Below are positions 17,146-26,690 of a DNA stretch of 64,000 bases, piece after piece. Made by a program: the position numbers and the translations under genes. Numbering within the stretch: the first letter of the stretch is position 1; each line of letters opens with the position of its first letter. The stretch spans positions 558,001 to 622,000 of the forward strand of contig NZ_JAGSYH010000001.1 of assembly GCF_025685685.1 (NCBI RefSeq). Reading direction: 5' to 3'. This DNA comes from Acidicapsa dinghuensis (lineage in GTDB: Bacteria > Acidobacteriota > Terriglobia > Terriglobales > Acidobacteriaceae). The notes below the pieces were generated by a model, which was not told the DNA's origin, made no database searches, and saw only the letters and a program-made list of their open reading frames with translations.

Positions 17146-18324
17146 TCATTTTCGGAACAGCAACGGTGCAGCAGCCAGCAGATTTTGCCGCCACACGACA
17201 AACGTGTGCGCTCCCGGAGTCTCCACCGCTGTTACCGGCAACCCTTTGCCTTTAGCCCAGGCCACAAAATCACGGTTCGGCGTAATCAGCCGGTCATCCG
17301 TTCCGCAAGCAACCCAAAGCATCTTCAGATTCGTCTTGGCCGCTTCCACATCGCGAAAATGCGTATCGAAATCCCCGCGCGGCAGCGCTCCGCTCATCGA
17401 GCCCACCCACGCGAAGATGTCGGAATGATTCAGCGCCAGCGACAGACTCTCGATACCTCCCATAGACAACCCAATAATCGCCCGACTCTCACGGCCTCGC
17501 GCTACGTTGTAGTCACGTTCCACCGCAGGCATCACCTCGCGCGCCAGCGTCTGGTCAAAGAGCCGAATATTGTCCACTCCCATCGCCCCGCTCGGCGTCC
17601 CATTGCGCCCGCGGCTCACTACGTCAAAATCACCATACCCACGCGGCATCACCACAATCATTGGAATGATCTTTCCATCCGCAAGCATCCGGTCCATCAT
17701 CAGGTTGGCCTTGCCCGTAAGCGTCCAGCCATCCTCGGTATCCGTGTACCCATGCAGCAGATAAAGCACCGGATACCCATCCTTGCGCTTCGGGTCGTAT
17801 CCCGGCGGCGTGTACACCACATACGCGCTCTGGTTTTCAGGAAAATGCACCCCTATCTTCGTCGTGAAAAAGTGCTTTGAAACCATCCCATGCGGAATAT
17901 CTGTCAGCTCCCACGGCTCAGCCGGATGCCCCGGCACCAGCACATCGCTATACGGATCCACGAAGTTCACATGCACGCTCAGATTCAGCGGATCGAGCAT
18001 GTGTACTCCATCCACCACAAACGTGTATCCGTAGTGTTCGGGAGGCAAAGGACTCGTTGTAGCCGTCCATACCCCATCCGCACCCTGCACCAGCGCCAGC
18101 GGCTGCAACAGCGCATCAGTCAACACCGACACCTGCTTGGCTCCCGGATACGTTAGCCGGAAAGTGATCGATCCATCAGCATTCACCTCAGTTCGCGGCG
18201 CAGCAGGCCGCGCTGGGGGAGCAGGTGCAGGCGCAGCCGAAGGAGTCTGCGAATAAGCATGAACGCCATCAGCAAGAACAAAGCAAGAGATGGCGCAGAA
18301 AGCGAGAATTAAGATGCGGCGCAT
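17146..18324 (-). CDS. Secreted esterase, enterochelin-esterase-like (esterase D family)
   Basis: 392-residue exported alpha/beta hydrolase. The signal peptide is MRRILILAFCAISCFVLA; a Pro/Ala-rich linker follows, then an N-terminal Ig/CBM48-like domain (SITFRLTYPGAKQVSVLTD; HYGYTFVVDGV) and the esterase domain (VVYTPPGYDP; VLYLLHGYTDTEDGW, the oxyanion region). The nucleophile Ser is in IIGLSMGG; the acid is probably Asp in ACGTDDRLI and the His is in TPGAHTFVVW. Relatives act on feruloyl, acetyl-xylan or siderophore esters. The ATG at 18324 is chosen because it starts the signal peptide. The gene lies 68 bases downstream of an orphan permease on the same strand. Confidence 0.87.
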   Translation of the reverse strand: MRRILILAFCAISCFVLADGVHAYSQTPSAAPAPAPPARPAAPRTEVNADGSITFRLTYPGAKQVSVLTDALLQPLALVQGADGVWTATTSPLPPEHYGYTFVVDGVHMLDPLNLSVHVNFVDPYSDVLVPGHPAEPWELTDIPHGMVSKHFFTTKIGVHFPENQSAYVVYTPPGYDPKRKDGYPVLYLLHGYTDTEDGWTLTGKANLMMDRMLADGKIIPMIVVMPRGYGDFDVVSRGRNGTPSGAMGVDNIRLFDQTLAREVMPAVERDYNVARGRESRAIIGLSMGGIESLSLALNHSDIFAWVGSMSGALPRGDFDTHFRDVEAAKTNLKMLWVACGTDDRLITPNRDFVAWAKGKGLPVTAVETPGAHTFVVWRQNLLAAAPLLFRK

Positions 18325-18392
18325 AACGCCAGCAAGTGTAGCAGCGGCGCTATCGGGAAATTGAGAATAGCGCCGCTTTCGATTGCGGATTT

Positions 18393-20828
18393 TCACTCAT
18401 TCCGCAGCGCGATCATCGGATCCACCGCCGCCGACCGGCTCGCCGGAATCACCGAAGCCAGCGTCGCAGCCAGTGCCAGACTCACCCCAGCCAGCACCAG
18501 TGAATCCGCCAATCCCCCATGCATCGCGGCAAATGAATGCGTCAAAATTCGCTGCGCAACAAACGTCAGCCCCAGCCCAACACCGATCCCTGCGCCAATC
18601 AGCACAAACGACTGCCGCAGCACCAGCGTGATCACCTGCCAGCGCTGCGCTCCCAGCGCCATGCGAATGCCGATCTCTGTCGTACGTTGCGCCGCCGTAA
18701 AGCTCAGCAGCCCATAGATACCGATTCCAGCCAGCAGCAGTGCCAGACCACCAAAGAGCGTCAGCAGCAGCACCAGCAGCCGCCGCGCCGCCAGCGACTC
18801 GCTCACCAGGCTCGACAGAGGATGCACGTCGTACACCGCCTCCGTCGAGTCCGCAGCCTTCACGGCCTCTGCCAGCGTCCCGCGCAGTGCATCCGGAGCG
18901 ACCTTCGTCCGCACCACAATCGCCGCGCCATCCGAAGCATTCTGCGCCATCGACTCGTAGATCAGGCCCTTGTTCTCATCCACCTCCAACGAGTCCTTCC
19001 GCACATGCCCCACTACTCCGACAATCTCTTTCCATGGTGAATTCGACCCGTTGCGCACATGCTGCCCTATCGGATTCTGCCCCGGCCAGTACGCCTGCGC
19101 CAGTACATCGTCAATCACAGCCACTCGTGGATGATCCGCACGGTCCTCCTCCGTAAACCACCGCCCCTTCAGAAGCGGAATCTCCATCGCCGCGCGATAC
19201 CCAGGCGTCGCCGTCACCCTGTCGCTGTGCGGACCAGGATCACCCGGCCCCAGGGGTTGATTCTCAATCTGAAAACTCGCCGAGGGATGTCCATTCTTGC
19301 CAAACGGCAGCGAAGAGACAGCCCCAGCCGCCACCACTCCCGGTTGCTGGCTCAGCCGCGACATCACGTTATCGAGAAAGTTCTGCACCTTCACCGGCTG
19401 CCCGCGATAGTTCGAAGCATTCAGCGTCACACTTCCAGCCAGCACTCCTTCGCTCGTAAATCCAGTGTCGACATGCTGCAACTGCCGCAAGCTGCTCAGA
19501 AACATCCCCGTCCCAGCCACCAGCAGAAAAGCCAACGCCACCTCGCCCACTACCAGTACGCTGCGAAACCGCTGCCGTGCCGGAGCCGCCGTCGATCCCT
19601 TGCCATACTCAGCCAGCCGCAAGTCCTTGTACGACCGCGCCACTTGCAGCACCGGAGCCAGCCCCGCAAACAACGAAGTAGCCAGCCCAAATCCAGCCGC
19701 CGCCAGCATCAGCTTCCAGTTCCCTTCCACCACAAACCCCGCTGCCAGATCATGCGGAATCGCCAGCAGCAGCAATCTCCCCAGAAATGGCCCAGCCAGA
19801 ATCGCAATGCCCGTTGCTATCCCAGCCAACAGCACCGTCTCCACCACAAACTGTTTCGTAAGCTGCGAAACCGAAGCCCCCAGCGCCGTGCGTATAGCCA
19901 GCTCTCTCGTCCGCGACGAAGCTCTTGCCAACATCAGCCCCGAGATATTCGCGCACGCAATCAGCAGAATCATCCCCGCCACGGCAAACAGTGCAAACAG
20001 CGGCTTGCGTAGATCGCCCGCCGCATCCTGCGTCCACGGCTGCGCAAACATGCTCCAGCCAGCACTCTGCGCAAAACTCCCCGTCCCTTCGCGCCGAATC
20101 TCTTCCTGCCGCTTCCGATCCAGGGCCGCATTCAGCTGCGCCACACTCGCCCCCGGCCTCAGCCGCACCACTGAGTCATAGCTCTCATTGAACCGATTGT
20201 CCGCGGCATAGTCGGTCGGCGCCAGCCCCAGCGGAATCCAGAGCTGCTCATTGCGCGGCCAGTCAAAATCGCTACGCATCACGCCCACAACGCGGTACGA
20301 CTGATCATCCAGCAGCACCGATTGCCCCACCGCATCCCGCTGCCCGCCAAACATCTCCTGCCACAGCGCATAGCTGAGAATCACCTCGCGGTTAGCACCC
20401 TTCTGATCCTCCTCAGGGCGAAACACCCGCCCTACAATCGGCTCCGCTCCATAGACATGAAACCACTGCCAGGTCACCAGCCCCGCCCGCAGATGCTGCG
20501 TCCTGCCCTGAAATGTCGCGTTGAAGCTAGTCTGCTGCACTATCGCGCCCGACTCCACAATCGGGCTAAGCGACACAGCATCCTGAAAATCCGGTGCAGA
20601 AACTCCAATACTCGGCAGATTCAGCTGCACATACCGCGCATGGAACGACGCCACACTAGCCGGGTCCTTGACCCCTGCCGGCTGCAACAGCACCGCTTGA
20701 ATCACACTGAAGATCGCCGTATTCGCGCCCACGCCCAGCGCCAGTGTCACAATCGTGATCGCCGTAAACATCCGCGCCCGCCAAAGCTGCCGTAGCGCAT
20801 ACCGAAGATCCCCAGACCTACCCGCCAT
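18393..20828 (-). CDS. MacB-like orphan permease (ADOP family)
   Basis: 811-residue inner-membrane protein built from two MacB/FtsX permease halves. It begins with a cytoplasmic stretch (DLRYALRQLWRARMFTAITIVTLALGVGANTAIFSVIQ, described by position 5-42), a long periplasmic domain, a central three-helix block containing LIACANISGLMLARASSRTRELAIRTALG, a second periplasmic domain and a final block with GLLSFTAAQRTTEIGIRMALGAQRW. No ATPase domain or partner gene is present, which defines the orphan permeases expanded in Acidobacteria. The ATG at 20828 has AGGAGG at 7 bases. One role proposed for MacB proteins is transfer of force to the periplasm; here the function is unknown. The esterase gene follows. 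Confidence 0.92.
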   Translation of the reverse strand: MAGRSGDLRYALRQLWRARMFTAITIVTLALGVGANTAIFSVIQAVLLQPAGVKDPASVASFHARYVQLNLPSIGVSAPDFQDAVSLSPIVESGAIVQQTSFNATFQGRTQHLRAGLVTWQWFHVYGAEPIVGRVFRPEEDQKGANREVILSYALWQEMFGGQRDAVGQSVLLDDQSYRVVGVMRSDFDWPRNEQLWIPLGLAPTDYAADNRFNESYDSVVRLRPGASVAQLNAALDRKRQEEIRREGTGSFAQSAGWSMFAQPWTQDAAGDLRKPLFALFAVAGMILLIACANISGLMLARASSRTRELAIRTALGASVSQLTKQFVVETVLLAGIATGIAILAGPFLGRLLLLAIPHDLAAGFVVEGNWKLMLAAAGFGLATSLFAGLAPVLQVARSYKDLRLAEYGKGSTAAPARQRFRSVLVVGEVALAFLLVAGTGMFLSSLRQLQHVDTGFTSEGVLAGSVTLNASNYRGQPVKVQNFLDNVMSRLSQQPGVVAAGAVSSLPFGKNGHPSASFQIENQPLGPGDPGPHSDRVTATPGYRAAMEIPLLKGRWFTEEDRADHPRVAVIDDVLAQAYWPGQNPIGQHVRNGSNSPWKEIVGVVGHVRKDSLEVDENKGLIYESMAQNASDGAAIVVRTKVAPDALRGTLAEAVKAADSTEAVYDVHPLSSLVSESLAARRLLVLLLTLFGGLALLLAGIGIYGLLSFTAAQRTTEIGIRMALGAQRWQVITLVLRQSFVLIGAGIGVGLGLTFVAQRILTHSFAAMHGGLADSLVLAGVSLALAATLASVIPASRSAAVDPMIALRNE

Positions 20829-21079
20829 TCCGCACCTCCTCTGGCTGCTACGCAATCCAGCCGCTATTGGTTCTCAGATTTTTTGTTCTGCCTCGTCCTG
20901 AACTTCGACGGCAGTGGGCCAATTTAAAATTTTTTCATTTACGGCTACCTGTTACCCGGCCCCGTCATCACTTCCCCAAGCGGACTTGTCGTTACTTATC
21001 GGGTCGGTGAATGGCTTGGCGATTTGGCATAAATCCTGAATCCGATACCGTTGTCGCGTTTCACCGCTGTCAAGATCAC

Positions 21080-22381
21080 CTACTTCACAAGCGTGGCGAG
21101 ACGATCTTTGCTGATCTTCAACACCATACCGGCATTCCTGTCAGCAACTTCACTGACGTGGTATTCGGCGGCAGTTCCAAGCACCTGTGCAATCTCTGAA
21201 GGCGTAAGCTTGTAATCTTCCGCAAGCCATGAAGCCATATCGCTTGTGGCTTCTTTGAAAGCGTCATCGAGCGAACCATCAAGCCCCATGGTAATAACGT
21301 CGGCGGCCGTCTCCACTCGAGGATCTCCAATGCGTTTGTTGGGGAGGACGTCAACAGTCACTTCCACGTCCATAGAGGTTTCCAATGCGTTGCCATTCAG
21401 CTCGCCGTCTCCTTGCGCTGCATGAGCGTCGCCGAAATAGAGCAGCCCGCCGGGGTTGGCTACGTGAAGATAGACTGTTGCGCCTTCCCTGATTTCGTTA
21501 AAGTCCATGTTTCCGCCGTAGTATCCCGAGTCACCTGTGCCCGGCGGGGCCTGCGCAGGACCCGGAGCAGCAGAGATGCAACCGAGCATCGGCTTGAGCG
21601 GGATTGTGTAGTGCTTGAGGTGTTCCGAAGGGGTCTCAGGCGTTGCGGTTCCCGCCGTCCGATCGAGATGCCACCGAATGGATTTACCGTTGTCCTTGAC
21701 CTTGACGGCGAGATCGCTGTTCAAGGCACGCTCATCAAGCCCATCGTCGCTCTCCGCCCAATCACGATTGAGGGTGAGTTTCTTAATGTGGACAACGAGC
21801 ACGTCTCCCGGCATCGCTCCCGTTATGTAAAAGGGACCGGTCTGAGGATTGCCGCCGAGGGACCACCTGACCCCGTTCATATCCGTCCCGCCCGCATCCA
21901 CCGTAGTGGTGTGAATGGTATCTCCAGGATTGATCGTGAGCACCGGTTTATTGAAGGGAGACACTTGACGATAGAAGACCGTCGGCGTGAATTCATGAGT
22001 CCTGGGCTGCGGATGTTCCAGAGCAGGCGCCAGCATTGCCGTGAATTTAAGAATCATCGGGTGCGCCTTATCACTGGCGTCCGTTTCTGTATCCATTCCT
22101 TCCATCTTGCCGTCGGCGAGCGTCGCAGTGATTTCATCAGTGTTGCCCTGTTCATCCGTAGCCATCAGATGCAGGTCAGTCCCGTGAAGAGTACCGGCAT
22201 ACTTGTAGCCCCGGCCTGTACCCGTCACCTTGTCGCCCGTCTGTTCAAGATTGAGAAGAGGAGTCAGAGGAGTGCCCAGATAGTTGGTCGAAACAATCCA
22301 ACGGCCTGTGACTGAGGGTGTCTGAGCAGAGGCCCAAAAAGATAGGCTTAAGAGCATGGGTAGGAGCTTGATGTGAGCCAT
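21080..22381 (-). CDS. Secreted acetamidase/formamidase-family protein
   Basis: 433-residue protein with a signal peptide (MAHIKLLPMLLSLSFWASA). A small N-terminal beta domain (residues 20-120, VTGRWIVSTNYLGTPL and TGTGRGYKYAGTLHG) precedes the FmdA/AmdA fold: SPFNKPVLTINPGDTIHTTTVDAGG, PFYITGAMPGDVLVVHIKKL, YTIPLKPMLGCISAAPG, GGNMDFNEIREGATVYL and GDAHAAQGDGELNG. These contain the Asp, His and Glu residues that form the metal site in formamidases. Family members hydrolyse formamide or acetamide to ammonia; export is unusual but common in Acidobacteria homologs. The ATG at 22381 fits an AGGAG site 9 bases upstream better than ATG 22387. Confidence 0.87.
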   Translation of the reverse strand: MAHIKLLPMLLSLSFWASAQTPSVTGRWIVSTNYLGTPLTPLLNLEQTGDKVTGTGRGYKYAGTLHGTDLHLMATDEQGNTDEITATLADGKMEGMDTETDASDKAHPMILKFTAMLAPALEHPQPRTHEFTPTVFYRQVSPFNKPVLTINPGDTIHTTTVDAGGTDMNGVRWSLGGNPQTGPFYITGAMPGDVLVVHIKKLTLNRDWAESDDGLDERALNSDLAVKVKDNGKSIRWHLDRTAGTATPETPSEHLKHYTIPLKPMLGCISAAPGPAQAPPGTGDSGYYGGNMDFNEIREGATVYLHVANPGGLLYFGDAHAAQGDGELNGNALETSMDVEVTVDVLPNKRIGDPRVETAADVITMGLDGSLDDAFKEATSDMASWLAEDYKLTPSEIAQVLGTAAEYHVSEVADRNAGMVLKISKDRLATLVK

Positions 22382-22779
22382 GGACATTTCTCCTAAGAGC
22401 AGGATTGAAATGCTGAGCCGCAATGACTGTGCACCGGCTCTCAACGATTGTACGTAGAGAAACGAGTCCTGGTTCGGCACGTTTTTAATGGTTCGGCGTG
22501 GCGCCATCACTGTCCGGCATTGGACACATATTCTTGAATTTGGACGATGCCAAACAAGTACCACCGGCAAGCTACGCAATATCAACGGTTGAATAAAGAA
22601 AATGTGGCGAGGGACGTGCTGCAGGTACGTGATGCAGAGTTGGCAAGATCGAATCCTCCGGCGCCGTCAAGACGATCCGTTGCCGTAGATCCGATACAGA
22701 TATTCAAGTCGCAGTAGACGGATTCAGGAAGCGCCTCTATTTTTCCGGGTGATTGCCATTCGACTTAAGGGGAGAATTC
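22382..22779. other. Divergent intergenic region with an inverted repeat
   Basis: This 398-base gap separates the divergent formamidase-like gene and an orphan permease gene. It carries the inverted repeat TGTCC-GGCATT-GGACA (22511-22526), a likely regulator site in view of its central position. The reading frame upstream of the formamidase start is open to 22585 but encodes no protein-like sequence. No other element is visible. Confidence 0.4.
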
Positions 22780-25221
22780 ATGGACCTTTGGTTACAGGAT
22801 TTTCGTTATGCAATTCGCACGCTTCGCAAGAACGCGGTCATGACGATGGTGATAGTGGCTTCTCTGGCAATCGGAATCGGCGCTAATTCGGCCATCTTTA
22901 GCGTGGTCGACGCACTGCTGTTGCGCCCGCTCCCATATCCGAATGCCAACCGCTTGGCGGCTGTGTGGCTGCATTCCCCCGGAATTGGCATCCTGCGCGA
23001 CTGGCCGTCTCCAGGCGAGTTCATCGACGTTCAGAACCAGAACCATTCGTTCGAGCAGATGGCGCTTGCGCAGAGCCGCACCTTTACGCTGACGGGGCGC
23101 GATCAGCCGGAGAGAGTTGATGTGCTGCGCACACAGTCGAGCCTCCTGACGATGCTTGGCGCAAAAGCTCTACTTGGGCGTACTTTCTTACCGGAAGAGG
23201 ACAAACCGGGCAAACCACCTGTCGCAATTCTGAGCAACGGCGTCTGGACGCGCTTGTTCAACTCGGACCCGGCCATCGTCGGCAAGAGCATCATGCTTGA
23301 TGGGAATGCATTCACTGTGGCGGGCGTACTTCCGCGCAGCTTCATGCTGAATGCCGAAGTGATGCCCTCGGAAGGGCCAATGGACAAGGTGGACATGTTT
23401 CTCCCCTTGCCATTGGGAGCCGATGCCGCACAACGCCGGGGCGACGAAAACTACAACATCATGGTGCGCCTCAAGCCGGGGGTTTCGTTGCAACAGGCAC
23501 AGGCCGACATCAACGTCATCGCCAGCCAAATCCGCCAGAAGGACAAGCGCGACGTTACTTTCGGCATGGATGTCGTCGGCCTGCAAGAGCAGGTGGTCGG
23601 AGATGTACGACGTGCTCTGCTGGTGCTCCTTGGGTCCGTTGCGCTCGTCTTGCTGATCGCCTGTGCCAACGTGGCAAATCTTCTGCTTGCGCGAGCGGCG
23701 GGCCGCGAGAAAGAAGTTGCCATCCGCACCGCGATGGGAGCGGGCTGGCATCGTCTGATGCGGCAACTGATGACCGAGAGCATTCTTTTGGCACTCATCG
23801 GTGGAGCCGCCGGACTCGCTGTAGCTCGATTGAGCCTTTTTATAGTGCGCACGATGAACCCCGGCAACATTCCCCGGCTTGATGACATCGGAATCAACGG
23901 TTCGGTCCTGGCCTTCACGTTCATACTTTCGCTCGCCACCGGCATTCTCTTCGGACTCGCCCCGGCATGGCGAGCCATCAAGGTTGACGTGAACTCTTCG
24001 CTGAAGGCCGGCGGCCGCAGCGGACAGTCCGAGGGCGGCCTGCACATGACACGGCACTATTTGCGCAGCTTGCTGGTTGTTTCAGAACTTGCGTTTTCAC
24101 TGATGCTGCTGATCGGGGCAGGACTGCTCATCCGAAGCTTTATCCGTTTGCAGAGCGTGCCTCCGGGCTTCACAACGGAACACGTATTGACCATGGAGGT
24201 CGCAGCCAACGACCCGAAGTACCGCCAGCATAATGCTGTCGCTGGCTTCTGGCGTGAAATCGACACCCGCGTTGCCCACATGCCAGGCGTCGTAGCCGAA
24301 GGCGAGGTCTCAGCGCTCCCGCTCACCGGGACGGTTGGATGGGGAGGCATTCAGGTGGAGGGGTACAATCCCCCGCCGGGCCAGGAGTTGCAAGTCGATC
24401 AGCGAACAGCAAGCACCGACTACTTTCGCACCATGCAGATTCCTCTAACCGCAGGCCGCTTTTTCTCAGAGCAGGACACCGCGGATATGCCGCCGGTCGC
24501 GATCATCGACAAAAATTTCGCACAGCGTTTCTGGCCGCACAACGACGCTGTCGGCAAACATGTGTGGTTTGATCCGAAGAAGCCCATAACGATAGTCGGC
24601 GTTGTCGGAACCGTCAAGCAATACGGTTTGGAGACCGATGGCAAGATCGCAGCGTATTTCCCGCTGCTGCAGGACACGGGTCGCGGTATGTTCCTGGCGG
24701 TTCGCTCCTCATCGGATGACACTGGGCTCTCTAGCGCTGTTGTCAGCGAAATACACTCTGTCGATCCCTCTGCTGTTGTGTATGGCACGCGCACCATGCA
24801 GGACCGCTTGTATGATTCGCTTGCGCGCCAACGTTTCTCGAGCGTCATGCTGGGTGCATTTGCGGGCTTCGCAATGCTGCTGGCGGCCGTTGGCTTGTAC
24901 GGCGTGATCTCGTATCTGGTCTCGCAAAGCACGCACGATATCGGCATTCTGGTGGCATTGGGTGCGCGGCCCGGAAATATTATCAGTCTGGTTGTCCGGC
25001 AGGGGATGCGATTAACCATTGCCGGCATTGTCATTGGAATCATTGGAGCGGCCGCGCTCACTCGGGTGATCGCCAGCCTCTTGTTCGGTGTAAGCACCAC
25101 GGATGTCGCTACGTTCTTGGCTGTACCTGCGTTGCTGGCCGCGGTGGCCTTCGCAGCCACAGTCATCCCAGCGTGGCGGGCCACCAATGTGGACCCGATT
25201 GTAGCGCTGCGAGAGGAATAA
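22780..25221 (+). CDS. MacB-like orphan permease (ADOP family)
   Basis: 813-residue relative of the other orphan permeases in this window. The order is the same: short cytoplasmic start (LWLQDFRYAIRTLRKNAV), first helix with IGIGANSAIFSVVDALLLRPLPYP, periplasmic MacB_PCD-type domain, central helices with LIACANVANLLLARAAGREKEVA, second periplasmic domain and final helices with GVISYLVSQSTHDIGILVALGARPG, ending in DPIVALREE. There is no ATPase. The ATG at 22780 is chosen for a GGGGAG site 7 bases upstream; an ATG at 22753 is in frame without one. The gene is complete and stands alone between the formamidase-like gene and a beta-propeller gene. Confidence 0.93.
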   Translation: MDLWLQDFRYAIRTLRKNAVMTMVIVASLAIGIGANSAIFSVVDALLLRPLPYPNANRLAAVWLHSPGIGILRDWPSPGEFIDVQNQNHSFEQMALAQSRTFTLTGRDQPERVDVLRTQSSLLTMLGAKALLGRTFLPEEDKPGKPPVAILSNGVWTRLFNSDPAIVGKSIMLDGNAFTVAGVLPRSFMLNAEVMPSEGPMDKVDMFLPLPLGADAAQRRGDENYNIMVRLKPGVSLQQAQADINVIASQIRQKDKRDVTFGMDVVGLQEQVVGDVRRALLVLLGSVALVLLIACANVANLLLARAAGREKEVAIRTAMGAGWHRLMRQLMTESILLALIGGAAGLAVARLSLFIVRTMNPGNIPRLDDIGINGSVLAFTFILSLATGILFGLAPAWRAIKVDVNSSLKAGGRSGQSEGGLHMTRHYLRSLLVVSELAFSLMLLIGAGLLIRSFIRLQSVPPGFTTEHVLTMEVAANDPKYRQHNAVAGFWREIDTRVAHMPGVVAEGEVSALPLTGTVGWGGIQVEGYNPPPGQELQVDQRTASTDYFRTMQIPLTAGRFFSEQDTADMPPVAIIDKNFAQRFWPHNDAVGKHVWFDPKKPITIVGVVGTVKQYGLETDGKIAAYFPLLQDTGRGMFLAVRSSSDDTGLSSAVVSEIHSVDPSAVVYGTRTMQDRLYDSLARQRFSSVMLGAFAGFAMLLAAVGLYGVISYLVSQSTHDIGILVALGARPGNIISLVVRQGMRLTIAGIVIGIIGAAALTRVIASLLFGVSTTDVATFLAVPALLAAVAFAATVIPAWRATNVDPIVALREE

Positions 25222-25342
25222 CATCACACATCGCTGCTTTCCGGCAGTTTCGCCAAGCCTAAGCCAAGCCGTTCACGTTTTCGCGGGTCGTTAAAAGGGT
25301 CGCAACAGTGAGGAGGCGTCTTCGCAAAACACCGACTCAACG

Positions 25343-26248
25343 CTACTTTGGTCTCAGGCTAGCCAACAGAGTGTCGAATCTCACCCAATAAATCGCAGAG
25401 TCCTTTGCGCTCGTGCCTCTTGTATAGAACAGGTACTTGCCGTCGGGCGTCACGTACTGGCCCCATCGATGAGCCAGACCATCGTTAATCTTTGGCCCCA
25501 GGCTGACTGGCGTCGTCCAGCTCAAATCAGGTCTGCGAAATGAAATGTAGAGCTCGCACTCCGCTGTCTTCGTTTCCTTTGCGCTCACAATCATGTAAGA
25601 CTCATCCGGTGCTACAAAGAAATCACTGTTCCGCCCCGGCTCGTTCAGCGGTGCCCCGAGATTTTGCACCTTAGCACCAGCCGCGGAAATCTTCAGGGTG
25701 GAAAATGAATTCGTTATCCCGGCCTTCTTATCCTCTGCGCCGCTATCTGTCGCAATATAAAAAGTCCCACTCTTCGTCGGCGTAAAGTCATACAAGCTGA
25801 AAGGTTCCTCGTACGCTACCTCTGGGGCAGTCCAGCCATCTTTGGTCCGTCTCGATCTCAACACATGATTCGGATTGGCGTCCTCGAAGTAGAGCACGTT
25901 ATCGTCCGGCGACATCGTCACATCGAACAGATGTTCGTTCAGCACCTTCGGCCCAATCCACCGATGGCCGTCGTAGTGCAAGGATTTGATCTTAGCGGTT
26001 TTCAGCGTACCCCAGTCGTCGGCCTGGTAGTAATAGATCTCTCGTCCATCTCGCGAGAACGTGATGCGATCCATCGCCATCGTCCCTGGCTCGGTCAGCA
26101 GGCCGGGCGCAAAAACCTGAGGCGTGTTTGACGGGCGCGCCTGCCCAAGATACGCCTGCGGACTATCCCAGAAACTTTCCTGTGCTTCAGCAGCCACAGC
26201 CAGATAGCCAACCGCAATCAACCACACGGCAATAAGTCTCAGACGCAC
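25343..26248 (-). CDS. Secreted WD40-like (PD40) beta-propeller protein
   Basis: 301-residue exported protein with a signal peptide (RLIAVWLIAVGYLAVAAEA). PD40-type motifs recur: ITFSRDGREIYYYQ, VTMSPDDNVLYFED, YDFTPTKSGTFYIAT, FFVAPDESYMIVSA and QYVTPDGKYLFYTRG, giving roughly five blades, as in TolB-type propellers. Translation starts at a GTG (26246-26248) with AAGGAGGAG six bases upstream. It is a single gene convergent with an orphan permease. Such proteins usually mediate protein contacts in the periplasm; no enzyme motif is seen. Confidence 0.82.
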   Translation of the reverse strand: MRLRLIAVWLIAVGYLAVAAEAQESFWDSPQAYLGQARPSNTPQVFAPGLLTEPGTMAMDRITFSRDGREIYYYQADDWGTLKTAKIKSLHYDGHRWIGPKVLNEHLFDVTMSPDDNVLYFEDANPNHVLRSRRTKDGWTAPEVAYEEPFSLYDFTPTKSGTFYIATDSGAEDKKAGITNSFSTLKISAAGAKVQNLGAPLNEPGRNSDFFVAPDESYMIVSAKETKTAECELYISFRRPDLSWTTPVSLGPKINDGLAHRWGQYVTPDGKYLFYTRGTSAKDSAIYWVRFDTLLASLRPK

Positions 26249-26291
26249 GTTTCACTCCTCCTTGGTCGGGAAAAGATCAATTCCTCGTTAC

Positions 26292-26690
26292 AGCGAAACC
26301 AGAGTTGATATCCCGAAACCGCTGCTCTCAACTCGACGCGACCGAACTGCGAGAGCGGCTAATCATCGTAGAAGATCGCCAGGACACAGGAACTCTGGTT
26401 TCGCTCTGGAAGTGCACCAAAGGTTTCATTGCCTGTCTCAGCATTATCAGTGCTATGTGGTATCACCGCAGGAATTATCCGTCCGAAATCGAAAGCTAGC
26501 GCCCACAAACGGACACTCGTAATTATGTCCGGCAGCGAACTGGTATTCGACCCGACGCGATTCAGCCTTGATCTCAGCGTGGTTTTACAAATATTGAGTT
26601 ATCATCGCAATCGCTTATCGGAGTTCTAATTAGAGCGAGATAGCGGACCGATCTCGCTGCTTAGCAGGACGCAATAACTCTGGTTTTGCT
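26292..26690. repeat. Three copies of a 15-base motif in an intergenic region
   Basis: The motif AACTCTGGTTTCGCT occurs inverted at 26292-26306, direct at 26391-26405 and direct with one change at 26676-26690. The last two also share the preceding AGGACRCA, so they are a degenerate direct repeat of about 30 bases. The first and second form a perfect 15-bp inverted repeat around 84 bases. The gap 26249-26690 has no protein-like frame and may be the remains of a small mobile element. Confidence 0.5.

Noticed and set aside
19059..20012. Plus-strand open frame of 317 codons
   Set aside because: Antisense to an orphan permease gene, Arg/His/Gln-rich and without any motif.
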